In this document: piece by piece, positions 10,104 through 19,833 of the stretch | Numbering within the stretch: the stretch's first letter is position 1 | Layout of the letters: each line of letters starts with the position of its first letter | Source: Telmatactis stephensoni | Taxonomy: Eukaryota > Cnidaria > Anthozoa > Actiniaria > Isophelliidae | Length of the DNA stretch: 64,000 nucleotides | Direction of reading: 5' to 3' | Assembly: GCA_029948255.1 (NCBI GenBank) | Contig: JALIZF010001814.1 | Coordinates: 682,001 to 746,000 of the forward strand | Notes under the pieces: generated by a model | Told to the model about the DNA's origin: nothing | Database searches by the model: none | What the model saw: the letters and a program-made list of their open reading frames with translations, nothing else | Translations under genes and position numbers: made by a program

Positions 10104-11426
10104 CTAGTGTTGGTTCTTTTGACCACTTTTCTTCCCCCCTTCCCTCTTGCTGGGGAAGGGGCGGTTGTAGTTTTTTGATCCTGAGTATTTGTATGGGTAT
10201 CTCTTCCCATACTTGTCTGAAGCACTGGTATCCCTGGACCTTTTGTAGCCATCTTTTCGCTCTCTACTAATCTTTGAAGTAATCCGATTGGTGTCGGTTA
10301 TATCTTTAACAGCTTTGGGTAAATCATCTCCAAATAACTCAGTAGTTATAGGATTTGATGGGGCACATAAGTAGCGGTAACTAGTGTGAAGCTCTGGTTT
10401 CAGGGCTTCTCTACGTCTTATGTTGACTTCTATGTTGGCATTGGCCAGTAACTGCACACCATCCATAAGGGTGTCCACAATTTTTTCTTTTGGTGGCATT
10501 TCTGATTTGTTTAGTACTTCATTGATCACTTGGACCACAGCAGTTATGCCTTTTACTAGTGCTTTTTGAGCCTTTTGGAGCTTTATGTCTCCTGTCCTTG
10601 CCTTCTCTGAGATGTTGTTCCATATCGCTGAATTGACTTTGGTTTCGGTCAGGATTTCACAGTTTTTTGGCTTGGGGTAGCGTTTCTTAATTTCGTTGAG
10701 CTTTTCCTCATTCGTCTTTTCCCCCAAGAGGTTTTTGAGGATTTTGGCCAAACCTGCATTAATGTCAGGTCCATCTTGATCAGTAACGTTGTACTGCTTT
10801 TCTAGCTGACTAAGTATGGCATTGCTTTCCTCGCTTAAGGAAGCACCATCGCCATCAGATTTTTGCCTCTTTGGGGCCGGTGGCTCTGTGTCACTGGCAC
10901 TCTCTTCCTCCGATTCAGAGTCAGAGCTAGACAAATCCTCGTGTCGACCACCTTGGTACTCGTTTTTGTCTTTAAGTAGTTTTCCTAAGTTAAGGAATCC
11001 TTTATTCATGCTAGCCGCCAAGCTGGAAAGCGAGTCTTTAAAGACTTGAGCGATGTTTTCGCCTGACGTTGAGCTTTCATTCGACGAGCTGCCATGGTTC
11101 TCGGCCAGCTTTGGTGACCCTTTTGGCGCACTTTTTTCCCTTGTAGATTTTTTCGAGGTCTTTCTTCCTGTTGGAGTTTCGCTGGACTTCTGCCCAGGGT
11201 CTTTGCTTTCAGTATCACTTTTGAGTGATTTTGTGGGATCTTTGGTCCCGTTTGCCTGAGTTTTTGCATTTGGCGTTTTGCCGCCTTTGCCATTGCTGCC
11301 ATTCATGGTAGCTGTGGACTGTTCTGTTCGTTTTCCTTTGGGTTCTGGCTGCCATTTGCTCAAAAGACAGCCTCTGCCGTCGTCTTTTTCCTTTGATTTA
11401 TCTTGCGAGTCTTTAGAACCCGACAT
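10104..11426 (-). CDS. DIRS-like gag-like protein
   Basis: A 440-residue basic, Ser/Lys-rich protein in the first ORF position of the DIRS-like element, the usual place of the structural (gag-like) protein. The N-terminal 150 residues are low complexity (KGKRTEQST, KSTREKSAPK). An acidic stretch SSSDSESEEESASDTE follows near 165-185. The middle is predicted helical and better ordered (residues about 210-370). The C-terminus is Arg/Lys/Tyr-rich (KRYPYKYSGSKNYNRPF), as expected for nucleic-acid binding. No zinc knuckle is seen. Assignment rests mostly on position in the element. Its stop at 10104 lies inside the upstream extension of the polymerase frame. Confidence 0.75.
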   Translation of the reverse strand: MSGSKDSQDKSKEKDDGRGCLLSKWQPEPKGKRTEQSTATMNGSNGKGGKTPNAKTQANGTKDPTKSLKSDTESKDPGQKSSETPTGRKTSKKSTREKSAPKGSPKLAENHGSSSNESSTSGENIAQVFKDSLSSLAASMNKGFLNLGKLLKDKNEYQGGRHEDLSSSDSESEEESASDTEPPAPKRQKSDGDGASLSEESNAILSQLEKQYNVTDQDGPDINAGLAKILKNLLGEKTNEEKLNEIKKRYPKPKNCEILTETKVNSAIWNNISEKARTGDIKLQKAQKALVKGITAVVQVINEVLNKSEMPPKEKIVDTLMDGVQLLANANIEVNIRRREALKPELHTSYRYLCAPSNPITTELFGDDLPKAVKDITDTNRITSKISRERKDGYKRSRDTSASDKYGKRYPYKYSGSKNYNRPFPSKREGGKKSGQKNQH

Positions 11427-11531
11427 TGGTATGATTTAGACGGATTTTCGGGCAATTTTCCTTTGTTCAAATACATGAACAACTTCACTGACCGGCGACA
11501 GACGTTGCACTGATTGGCGCATGCGCTTGCT

Positions 11532-11569
11532 ATCTCATGGGATCTCTCAGCACGGTAACGAGGTAGAAT
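11532..11569 (-). repeat. DIRS-like inverted terminal repeat, 5' end of element
   Basis: Reverse complement of 7074-7111 without mismatch. The adjacent inner sequence GATTGGCGCATGCGCTTGCT recurs inverted in the palindrome at 6816-7076. Confidence 0.9.
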
Positions 11570-11767
11570 CCAGTTGGTAGCTAAGAACTTAATTAAATGT
11601 AATATAAAGACAATGACAAATTAATTAAGCCAAAATGAAATGAAGGAGATTCCGAAAATACTTATTTTCATAGAAGTTATATCCCAGTGAAAAGGAAAAC
11701 TGCACAATTTTGGTTTTCAACTATGATTGACAGTGATAACAACTGGAATTCTTTACTACTCGCAATT

Positions 11768-12072
11768 TATATAGCTATTTCAAAAAAGGTTGATGGGGAG
11801 AATGGTGAATGGTGAATGACAATCGGCGATTGGTAATTGCACGACCGAAAGGAATTTTGGGGTAATAAGAATTGCTTCATTTTCATTAACTTAACACCCA
11901 GGCAATGCCGGACCATGCAGTAAAGTCCTTATTGGACAAAGTGGTCAACGGGCAATTCATATATCTTCGCGGCGGATAGAGGTCTAATAGCGTTCGTGCG
12001 ATCACCGATCGTCACCAATTGCCGATCGCCATTCACCGATCGTCCCGTCAACCTTTTTTGAAATAGCTATAT
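11768..12072. mobile_element. Palindromic MITE related to the 'CTATTTCA' family
   Basis: Ends TATATAGCTATTTCAAAAAA and their mirror at 12047-12072. The subterminal region carries short mirrored GGCGATTGG / CCAATTGCCGATCGCC units. It shares the TATTTCAAAAAAGGTTG end with the copies at 3325 and 62971 but has a different core and TAGC instead of ACAC at the tip. Confidence 0.75.
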
Positions 12073-12520
12073 TTAATTGCCTGATGATGGTTTGAGGTAG
12101 AACCGTATTGTTTCCTTTTGTTTTGTTTCTAATAGCGGAGTTCCCATTTAAATTTAAATCTGCTTTTGACAGTTTTGATCCAATGAATTAGGCTACCTGT
12201 GGTAATTTGACGACTCAAGATGTAATTTTGTAAAAGGCTTGAAAAAGTTGAAATAAATGTTACAGATAAATTAAAGCTTTTTAGCATTCGCTTTGGATTG
12301 TATATAGCTAATTCAATTAACGTTGTCGCTGAAAAGAAGCCTAAAGCAGAATCATGATTTTTTTCACCACAATAAGAAACTCACTGTATGCTTGCAAATT
12401 CTACAATTTGGACACATGTTCCTTAATTTCTTAGATAGCCTACAGCAAATTTTGTTACTAAAGAAAGGTAGTTGAAAGCCTTTAGCCTCGGCTTTTTTCA
12501 GGACAACATTAATTGAAATA

Positions 12521-12576
12521 ACTATTAGTTGCCTGATGATTGCTTCGGCATGAAACTCTGAGTAGCAATAAATGGT
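12521..12576 (+). ncRNA. Type I hammerhead ribozyme, UUCG-capped stem II
   Basis: The conserved core CTGATGA (12533-12539) and GAAA (12552-12555) are both present. Stem II is TGC/GCA closed by a C(UUCG)G tetraloop, but its core-proximal pair is U-U. Stem III is two pairs (CU/AG, 12556-12562). The predicted cleavage site is after GUA (12562-12564). Stem I has GTTGC/GCAAT next to the core, a small internal loop and ACTAT/ATGGT outside it. A very short stem III is the usual form in Penelope-like elements and animal retrozymes. The sequence differs from the three ribozymes at 12734, 13742 and 17432, so it comes from another family. The U-U pair may lower activity. Confidence 0.72.
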
Positions 12577-12601
12577 ATAACTCAACTCCATTATTCGTCT
12601 T

Positions 12602-12622
12602 CTTATATATATATATATATAT
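12602..12622. repeat. (TA)n microsatellite
   Basis: A short TA run directly downstream of the ribozyme at 12521. The Penelope-like copies in this window end next to TA runs in the same way. Confidence 0.85.
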
Positions 12623-12733
12623 AACCAGAAAATTGTAGTATTTCATCCGTTTCGCAAAAGAGTGCTCAATGATGAACATCGCCATCAGAGCAATATAAAT
12701 TGAAGAAAGGAGGACAAACTATTCAATATTCAT

Positions 12734-12799
12734 GGTGTATTTCACTACAATATTGTTTCGTATGGCTCAGAGAACCACACTCATCAGGCGATTTACACC
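12734..12799 (-). ncRNA. Hammerhead ribozyme in Penelope-like terminal repeat (left arm)
   Basis: Exact reverse complement of the ribozyme at 13742-13807 and carried in the inverted left arm. Core, stems and GUA cleavage site are all preserved. Confidence 0.85.
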
Positions 12800-13106
12800 G
12801 AATAACCGTTACATTTCAAAAGGTCTACAATAATATGATATAGTTAGTTTACAAAGATAGAACGATAAGGTAAATAATTAAGTCTAATTTTAGGTCACGA
12901 TAGTACGTTACATTATCACGCGATACCATCGTGGAATCTATTAAGTAGATATTTACGTTTGTGTCGGCAAGTTGACACAAGTTCGTTGCGTTTATTGAGG
13001 GAGGCTTTTTTAGGTTGGCAAATTATTATGTATTTTTCATTTATGCAAAGATTGCAACGTTTACTAGATATTTAATAGAAACACAGTAAAACTAAGCTAC
13101 TCCTGC

Positions 13107-13625
13107 ATGCCTAACGTTAAAAGCATTATTGACAGTCACAACAAAAACATTCTAAACCAGCAAAGACAAGAAAACGAGACAGACCCTCCTTGCAACTGCA
13201 GGAAAAAGGACGAATGCCCTCTACAAGGAGACTGCAGAGCATCTAACATTGTATATCAAGCTACAGTTACGACTAACAACAGCACTGAAACATATGTCGG
13301 ACTATGTGAAACTGAGTTCAAGACAAGATACAATAATCATACTTCATCTTTTAGAAACAAAAAAAGTCAAAATTCAACGGAACTTTCAAAACATATATGG
13401 AAATTAAAAGAAAAAAAGACCAAGTACAGTCTAAAATGGTCTATTCTTGCAAGAGCCAAATCATACTCGAACACTAGTAAACGTTGCAATCTTTGCATAA
13501 ATGAAAAATACATAATAATTTGCCAACCTAAAAAAGCCTCCCTCAATAAACGCAACGAACTTGTGTCAACTTGCCGACACAAACGTAAATATCTACTTAA
13601 TAGATTCCACGATGGTATCGCGTGA
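13107..13625 (+). CDS. Penelope-like element GIY-YIG endonuclease domain (5'-truncated)
   Basis: A 172-residue open frame corresponding to the C-terminal endonuclease region of a Penelope-like retroelement, which nicks target DNA for integration. A Cys cluster (CNCRKKDECPLQGDC, residues 28-42) precedes the GIY-YIG core: IVYQATV, then TYVGLCETEFKTRYNNH with the catalytic Arg in FKTRY, and a likely metal-binding Glu in STELSKHIW. The tail [10 protein letters not shown]...[14 protein letters not shown] is a strong family signature. The reverse transcriptase that should precede it is missing, because the sequence upstream of about 13070 is an inverted copy of the element's own end. The in-frame ATG at 13107 is therefore probably internal to the original ORF. 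It is unlikely to be functional alone. Confidence 0.88.
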   Translation: MPNVKSIIDSHNKNILNQQRQENETDPPCNCRKKDECPLQGDCRASNIVYQATVTTNNSTETYVGLCETEFKTRYNNHTSSFRNKKSQNSTELSKHIWKLKEKKTKYSLKWSILARAKSYSNTSKRCNLCINEKYIIICQPKKASLNKRNELVSTCRHKRKYLLNRFHDGIA

Positions 13626-13741
13626 TAATGTAACGTACTATCGTGACCTAAAATTAGACTTAATTATTTACCTTATCGTTCTATCTTTGTAAACTAACTA
13701 TATCATATTATTGTAGACCTTTTGAAATGTAACGGTTATTC

Positions 13742-13807
13742 GGTGTAAATCGCCTGATGAGTGTGGTTCTCTGAGCCATACGAAACAATATTGTAGTGAA
13801 ATACACC
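13742..13807 (+). ncRNA. Type I hammerhead ribozyme in Penelope-like terminal repeat
   Basis: CTGATGA (13754-13760) and GAAA (13782-13785) flank a six-pair stem II, GTGTGG/CCATAC, with loop TTCTCTGAG. Stem III is CA/TG with a four-base loop. Cleavage is predicted after GUA (13793-13795). Stem I is CGC/GTG by the core, a symmetric AAAT/AAAT internal loop, then GGTGT/ACACC. All catalytic-core positions fit the consensus. Hammerheads of this minimal type in the terminal repeats are an established feature of many Penelope-like elements, where they are thought to process transcripts. Confidence 0.9.
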
Positions 13808-13840
13808 ATGAATATTGAATAGTTTGTCCTCCTTTCTTCA

Positions 13841-13972
<132 letters not shown>

Positions 13973-14406
13973 CGAACTTGTAAAACAACTCTAGTTTGCA
14001 TGTAATTTTTTTGCTTTCAAGTTCTTCGCTAAAAACATTCTTACACCTTTACAAATGTAAACAAAAATTGTGAAATAAAGTTTCCATTATTATTGTTATT
14101 ATTATATGTCATCAAAGTTAATAAAGCGGAATGTCATCCTTCAGTACCAGCCAGTATGCAAATCTCAGGCGGAGTGCTATTTCCGTCTGTGACTTTTTAT
14201 TTAGTCTATGTAGAAGCGAACAAAAGAAACGCTAGCAAATTATCTACAGATCTAGAAAATGTTTGGTCCCAAAATTGAGCTCAAAGCGGAAATATGAAAA
14301 TCAAACTTATCTTCTTTCGCTTTGTTTCTTTGTAATCTTGTCTTGATTACACCTGATACCTCGTCAAACGTAAACTCCTCTATTCAGCCTGATATTATTT
14401 ATTGTC

Positions 14407-15468
14407 ATGATGCGCAGAAAGAAGTTAAAGAAGTGCTTCCTTGTAATAGCTTTACTTCTGATTTTGTACTTTGCCATGGATTACGAAAACTACCAGTCAG
14501 TTAAAGTCTGGCCAAAATACCTTGAAGACATCCTTCCAAACAACGAAATCAGCGCGGAGCTGCAGCTGGCGGTAACGCACAACGATCGACATTGCCCACA
14601 TGGTCACAGTCTAAAATATATCCAGAGAGACATTTCTTCTGGGTATTTTCCACTCATTGTGCCGTTCATTGAACCAGAAATTGCCTGTCAAGATAGAGTG
14701 ATCTTCATTCCCGTTGTAGTCAACTCTGCTGCATTGGGAGAACAGCATCGTCGTCTACGTACAACAATACGTCAAACTTGGGGGAATTCATCAGGATATA
14801 GTCACGACAAGAAATGGAGGTTGTTTTTCTCATTAGGTCTTTGTAGCGATGACAAGGAAAATGAATTGAACACACAAGAAGCTTTGGAGAACAACGATAT
14901 TATTATTGGAAATTTTACAGATATTTACAAGAATGTAGTTTATAAAACATTTATGGGACTATCATGGGGGTATTCTAGGTTCTCTAGTCGATATGTCATG
15001 AAGACAGATGACGATGTGTACGTTAGGATACCCGAGTTAATACACTGGCTTCAAAAGTCTGGATCACCGAGTCCTTTTTACGGTGGATCTATCGCTGAAC
15101 GTTATGAGGTATATCGCAATCCACTCAGCATTTATTACGTCTCAAGGGAACAATATAACGAAACATTGTGGCCTCCGTTCGCTCTGGGTGCCTTTGAAGT
15201 GTTTTGTACTGTGAGTCTTCCTAGATATTTGAACTACACCCAATACCGTAAACCATTTATTACCGATGATACCTACTTGGGCGTGACAGCCAGAGAATTC
15301 GGTATCCATGCTGTTAATATCCCTGGTTTTCAAGGAGACATAAACCTCAACAGATACTGCGATTTATTAAATATCACAGCAATCGGTCATAAAGTAAGTC
15401 CTGAGACAATGATTGAGTATCATTCCTTTTATAGGAATATTGCCGCTTGGAAGAATTGCGTTAGGTAA
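14407..15468 (+). CDS. Beta-1,3-galactosyltransferase-like protein (GT31), copy 2
   Basis: The second copy of the single-exon 353-residue GT31 protein, lying 12.5 kb downstream of the first in the same orientation. The type II anchor (10-25), the IRQTW box, KTDDDVYVR with DDD at 201-203 and TDDTYLG at 286-292 are all intact. Against copy 1 it has Y71, H301, E333 and V352; none touches the DDD motif. The ORF is as open as copy 1, and about 300 bp upstream are also conserved, so both copies may be expressed from similar promoters. Synonymous differences are very few, which implies recent duplication or gene conversion. Exact donor and acceptor sugars are unknown. Confidence 0.9.
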   Translation: MMRRKKLKKCFLVIALLLILYFAMDYENYQSVKVWPKYLEDILPNNEISAELQLAVTHNDRHCPHGHSLKYIQRDISSGYFPLIVPFIEPEIACQDRVIFIPVVVNSAALGEQHRRLRTTIRQTWGNSSGYSHDKKWRLFFSLGLCSDDKENELNTQEALENNDIIIGNFTDIYKNVVYKTFMGLSWGYSRFSSRYVMKTDDDVYVRIPELIHWLQKSGSPSPFYGGSIAERYEVYRNPLSIYYVSREQYNETLWPPFALGAFEVFCTVSLPRYLNYTQYRKPFITDDTYLGVTAREFGIHAVNIPGFQGDINLNRYCDLLNITAIGHKVSPETMIEYHSFYRNIAAWKNCVR

Positions 15469-15469
15469 C

Positions 15470-16263
15470 TGAACATTTATTTGAGGCTCATTGCTTGGCC
15501 TACAACGGAGCTAAGAGCCTTAAATAGCTTTTAGAACAAAATGCAAACGATTGGCCTGCGAGACATGAAACAGACACAAAGAGACCTTTGTATGTATCTA
15601 TATAGCATGACATTTTGTGTTACAGTGCCGATTTGTGTCACGGCGCGAAGGCAATAGTCAGAAAAACAAAATATACACAAATCCCTCAGATATTACACTG
15701 GCGAACATGAAAGTGAACAGAAAGTTAATGTATATCTAATGAGATGCAATTTGTAAATATGCACTTACAACAGTACCCGAAATATAGTTTCTTTTTATTC
15801 CTGCGAGAGTTTAGAAAGACGAAAAATATTTTTGGGCAAGCATTGCATTGATTACATGCAAGCAAAGCCGATTTAAGCAGTATTTTGGGTTTTGCATCTC
15901 ATTAGATATTTGTATATTTGTATAAATGTAGACTACAACCTTTCTGCAATTGAATGTGTACTTATATATGTTAGAGACCTTAAGATTGACGTTTATGGCA
16001 AACCTCTAACGGCAATTCAAACGGCAAAAGCTGACTTTGATTCTGATGTTATATTTTTCTCTCATCCTTAAATCAATCTCACAAATATAGGACAAATCTC
16101 TTAATCACAGAAAACACACTGAATATCTTTACTTAAGTGTACAAACGGCTGAGACCAGACGGCTAAAGTTTGCCGTTTGACGGTTGCAGTTTACCGAAAA
16201 CGTCAATCTTAAGGTCTCGTTTATCACATATATACTTATACATATATGTATAAGTTATTACAT
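15470..16263. other. 3' flank of galactosyltransferase gene 2
   Basis: No gene. It contains a MITE-derived stretch also found at 3125-3320 and 17690-17955. There is also a palindromic pair near 15967-16220, where GAGACCTTAAGATTGACG is mirrored by CGTCAATCTTAAGGTCTC, marking a MITE of about 250 bp. Confidence 0.6.
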
Positions 16264-16430
16264 ATACACCAAATTGCTAAAACTTTGATATTTTTGTGAT
16301 ATATATTATTATACATATATATTTTCTATTGTTTCTCCTTGAAAACAAAATGGCTGCCGTATGAGAGACAATAGAAAATATATATGTATATATATCACAA
16401 AAATTTCAAAGTTTTAGCGATTTGGTGTAT
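16264..16430. mobile_element. Palindromic MITE with TACACCAAAT ends (intact copy)
   Basis: TACACCAAATTGCTAAAAC is mirrored by GTTTTAGCGATTTGGTGTA. The arms run through TTGATATTTTTGTGATATA and TATTTTCTATTGT to a short centre (TTGAAAACAAAATGG). The matching copy at 3591-4160 is interrupted. Confidence 0.8.
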
Positions 16431-16610
16431 GCTGCATACATTATCACATATATTAGCCTGTAACTATTTTTTCATATTTATCAATCTGCATTTATGTCAT
16501 CAGTTTATGCATAGAATATTTTTTTTATATATTGCATAAATCTACTTGTATCCTTAATACTTTTTAAATATTAATTGACTATTTCGAAGCTAGATCAATT
16601 AACAAATTAG

Positions 16611-17180
16611 AGTTATTCCGTGTTAAAGGTTTTGTTTGATACCGTTGAGATGCAAATGTGCAAATGTTCAGTGTTATCCTTGGCATGGGGGCATGGTGAA
16701 ATCTTTTGTTGAAAAGAACTGATTCAAGCAAAGATTATAAATGTTGAAACCGGTGGAATTTTGATCCTTTTTAAACAATTACTAGAGTTGCGAAAAGGTT
16801 TTTTCATTTATTTCATTCATTTGTTTTAAAATAAATGCAGTTTCGCTCCAAAACGACAACACTGACCACAGAACAAGTCACATAACATGATTTAACAACA
16901 ATTTACCTGATCCTGATCCTGATCCTGATTTATTACTCTGTAAAGCTGATAGATTTGCATTATACAGAGGGGTGGACAACGGTCTAACCATGCACAATGG
17001 CTTATAAAACAAAAATTACAATACTGGAAGAAATGATTAAAAAAATATATGTATATAAATATAGTAGTAATAAATAATAATAATAATACTTTAATATTTA
17101 TATAGCGCCTTTCCTAGTGCTCAAAGCGCTGTGAAAAACCTAATTACAATATTAATATAAAGACTAATTATTAAATTTTA
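16611..17180. other. Unassigned sequence with a SINE-like tail
   Basis: No gene seen. 17070-17135 has an (AAT)n-containing stretch followed by TATATAGCGCCTTTCCTAG and CAAAGCGCTGTG, a tail common to short retroposons of marine invertebrates. The boundary of that element is unclear. Confidence 0.4.
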
Positions 17181-17187
17181 AAAAGAG

Positions 17188-17549
<362 letters not shown>

Positions 17550-17685
17550 CATATATATATATAGTATATAGTATAGTATATAGTATATAGTATATAGTAT
17601 ATAGTATATAGTATATAGTATATAGTATATAGTATATAGTATATAGTATATAGTATATAGTATATATATATATATATATATATAC
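17550..17685. repeat. (TATAG)-rich and (TA)n repeat array
   Basis: A tandem TATAGTA array of about 110 bp, then a TA run. Confidence 0.9.
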
Positions 17686-17687
17686 AC

Positions 17688-17949
17688 TCGATTGCAGAAA
17701 GGTTGTAGTCTACACTTTACACAAATATCTAATTTATTCAGTATACTAATGAGATGCAATTTGTAAATACGCGATCACAACACCCAAAATATAGTTCTTG
17801 AATATCTGCCAGAGTTTAGAAAGACTAAAAATATATTTTGACAATCATTGCATGCAAGCAATGCCGATTTAAGCAGTATTTTGGGTTTTGCATCTCATTA
17901 GATATTTGTATATTTGTGTATTTGCAGACTACAACCTTTCTGCAATCGA

Positions 17950-17955
<6 letters not shown>
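17688..17955. mobile_element. MITE inserted between TA microsatellites
   Basis: Ends CACTCGATTGCAGAAAGG and their mirror at 17938-17953 bound about 265 bp. Imperfect arms extend for about 75 bp (ATATCTAAT, GAGATGCAA mirrored). Its right two-thirds match the 3' flanks of both galactosyltransferase genes (3125-3320 and 15730-15960). Confidence 0.75.

Positions 17956-18039
<84 letters not shown>
17956..18039. repeat. (TA)n microsatellite
   Basis: An uninterrupted TA run. Confidence 0.95.
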
Positions 18040-18048
18040 TGAAGTAAA

Positions 18049-18206
18049 CTAGAGTGCATTTCCTATGTCTGTGAAATAGAGTGATTTTCATAAACCCGTG
18101 AAACAAATTTTAGCTATTAATGTGTAATAATCAAATTCAAACAATAGAAAACAAAGGCTTTAGAGTTTCGTAGTGATTAATAAGCTAAGTTTTATTTCAC
18201 GGGTTT
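18049..18206. mobile_element. MITE with CCCGTGAAACAAA ends
   Basis: AGAGTGATTTTCATAAACCCG... pairs with CACGGGTTTAGAGTG at the right. A related sequence (AAACCCATGAAACAAATAG) recurs near 25450 and at about 48490-48620. Confidence 0.5.
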
Positions 18207-18359
18207 AGAGTGATTTTCATCGGACTGTGAAACATTTACTAATAGTCAGTGTTTAATAGTGTCTAATAGTTGTATAGCAACAAAAGAAAACAATGGGTGC
18301 AGAGTCTATTAGTGTCTGTTAGCTTAGTAACTATTTAACAGTCCGGTGAAAATCACTCT
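18207..18359. mobile_element. MITE with AGAGTGATTTTCA ends, copy 1
   Basis: AGAGTGATTTTCATCGGACTG is mirrored at 18340-18359. The internal sequence is shared with copy 2 at 18698-18850. Confidence 0.8.
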
Positions 18360-18421
18360 ATGAAAACCACTCTAAGATCAAAGTTATTTGTGCTTATTTA
18401 GTTGCTATTTAGTCACTAGCA

Positions 18422-18610
18422 TTGAACCAGAACTTTCTTATAATAGCAATACACTGGAGACATCAAATACACAAGAGAATTGAGACAAATGACTTTGCAT
18501 AATAGCTTTTAATTACTTTATTAGTTCAAATGAACCTTCATTGTTTCTTTCATTGAAACAGACTTTCTACACATCCAGTGTATTGCTATTATAAGAAAGT
18601 TCTGGTTCAA
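18422..18610. mobile_element. Palindromic MITE with TTGAACCAGAACTTTC ends
   Basis: ATTGAACCAGAACTTTCTTA and TAATAGCAATACACTGGA are mirrored at 18570-18610. Confidence 0.8.
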
Positions 18611-18697
18611 TGGTAGTAACTAAATAACAACTAAATAGCAACTAAATAGAGATCATTCGCATAAGTACAACTCCATATGATAATTAACTACTATACT

Positions 18698-18850
18698 AGA
18701 GTGATTTTCACCGGACTGTGAAATAGTTACTAAGCTAATAGACACTAATAGACTCTGCACCCATTGTTTTCTTTTGTTGCAATACAACTGTTAGACACTA
18801 TTAAACACTGACTATTAGTAATTGTTTCACAGTCCGATGAAAATCACTCT
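18698..18850. mobile_element. MITE with AGAGTGATTTTCA ends, copy 2 (inverted)
   Basis: The same element as 18207-18359 in the opposite orientation. Shared internal words include GACTCTGCACCCATTGTTTT. Confidence 0.8.
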
Positions 18851-19665
18851 AAAAAACACGACTAAATATGCACGCAAATAGCTATTGAATGCACGGGTGA
18901 TAATATAAAGTGCCTAGTGTTTGCATTAATCAGTGTGTGCTAATACGAGTTCCAGTCTGTCTCATGTGGTTTACCGTGTTTGAACCAATGTTTGAACCCG
19001 ATTGTTACTCGGGCTACCTGTGGTAGCTCGAGTCTAGGTTTACCTTTTCGGTCTATCAATCTATCACCATCTATCAACGTCGCAAATCGGCAAATTACCC
19101 AAAAGCCTTTGGGGTACACTGTTGACCACGAGGCTTCCTGTGGTCGCGAGAGATTGAGAACAAAATGGCGGACGCTATCAATCGGAATTTTTTAGATTTT
19201 TCGAACTATTGGCTTTTAATCTCAAGATACTTTGCTTTAATCGTTAATATCGAATTCTCGAATTTAGTGATGACCTTCTTACCAGCTGTTGTAATCAACT
19301 TATAATGTATTGATCGTCCAAGAACACGAGACAGATCGATTTGTGGCAGCGAACTTCACTTGAGGACAAACATGTAAGACACGGAGATATTGTCTTTAAT
19401 AGATCAGTAGTTTGTTTAAATTAATAATATTTCACCACTGCTTGCACATAATATTTGCTTACAAGGTATCTACAGTCATGCTCTTCCTGAGAGCCGTGTT
19501 AAAAACGAACTTCTACTTCTACTTCTACTTTATTACTCTTCAACACTTTCGTATCAAGAAGAGAATTAACTAACAATATCTACAATGTTTATTTTAACTA
19601 GAAAGACTAGGAAATTCTTGCCTTTGTGCAATAAGGTGACTAGGGTGCATTCAATAATTAGTATA
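18851..19665. other. Unassigned sequence
   Basis: No gene or bounded element recognised. CCTGTGGTAGCTCGAG and CCTGTGGTCGCGAG at 19018 and 19138 suggest an old internal duplication. Confidence 0.4.
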
Positions 19666-19832
19666 GGTAATCACATGATTTTGAGTGCAATTTAGAATAA
19701 ATTAGGACGAGTAAAGTTTTCGGTGTTTAACAAAAAATTGCACGAGCCGTAGGCGAGTGCAATTTGTAAACACTGAAAACTTTACGAGTCCTAATTTATT
19801 CTAAATTGCACGAAAAAATCATGTGATTATTT
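19666..19832. repeat. Palindrome with GAGCCGTAGGCGAGTGCAA core
   Basis: AATCACATGATTTT, GTGCAATTTAGAATAAATTA and AAGTTTTC are mirrored on the right. The loop region itself contains TTGCAC...GTGCAA. Confidence 0.8.
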
Positions 19833-19833
19833 A

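Larger units (their letters stand above)
7074..11569 (-). mobile_element. DIRS-like tyrosine-recombinase retrotransposon, near complete
   Basis: An element of about 4.5 kb, read on the minus strand in the order gag-like ORF, reverse transcriptase/RNase H ORF and tyrosine recombinase ORF. All three are open. It is bounded by perfect 38-bp inverted repeats at 7074-7111 and 11532-11569. Inverted termini, no integrase or protease, and a recombinase overlapping the polymerase ORF are the hallmarks of DIRS elements, which integrate via a circular intermediate without target-site duplication. No duplication is evident at the ends. Copy status (single or multiple) cannot be judged from one window. 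Confidence 0.9.
14016..16610. repeat. Segmental duplication, copy 2 (carries galactosyltransferase gene 2)
   Basis: Colinear with 1616-5190. Upstream it has about 50 bp missing from copy 1. The distal block beginning TTAGCCTGTAACTA (about 16461) matches 5035-5190 in copy 1. Flanking differences are mostly insertions, while the coding region is almost unchanged. Confidence 0.85.

Noticed and set aside
10816..11302. Plus-strand and alternative-frame ORFs within the DIRS gag region
   Set aside because: Shadows of the Ser/Lys-rich gag-like reading frame on the minus strand.
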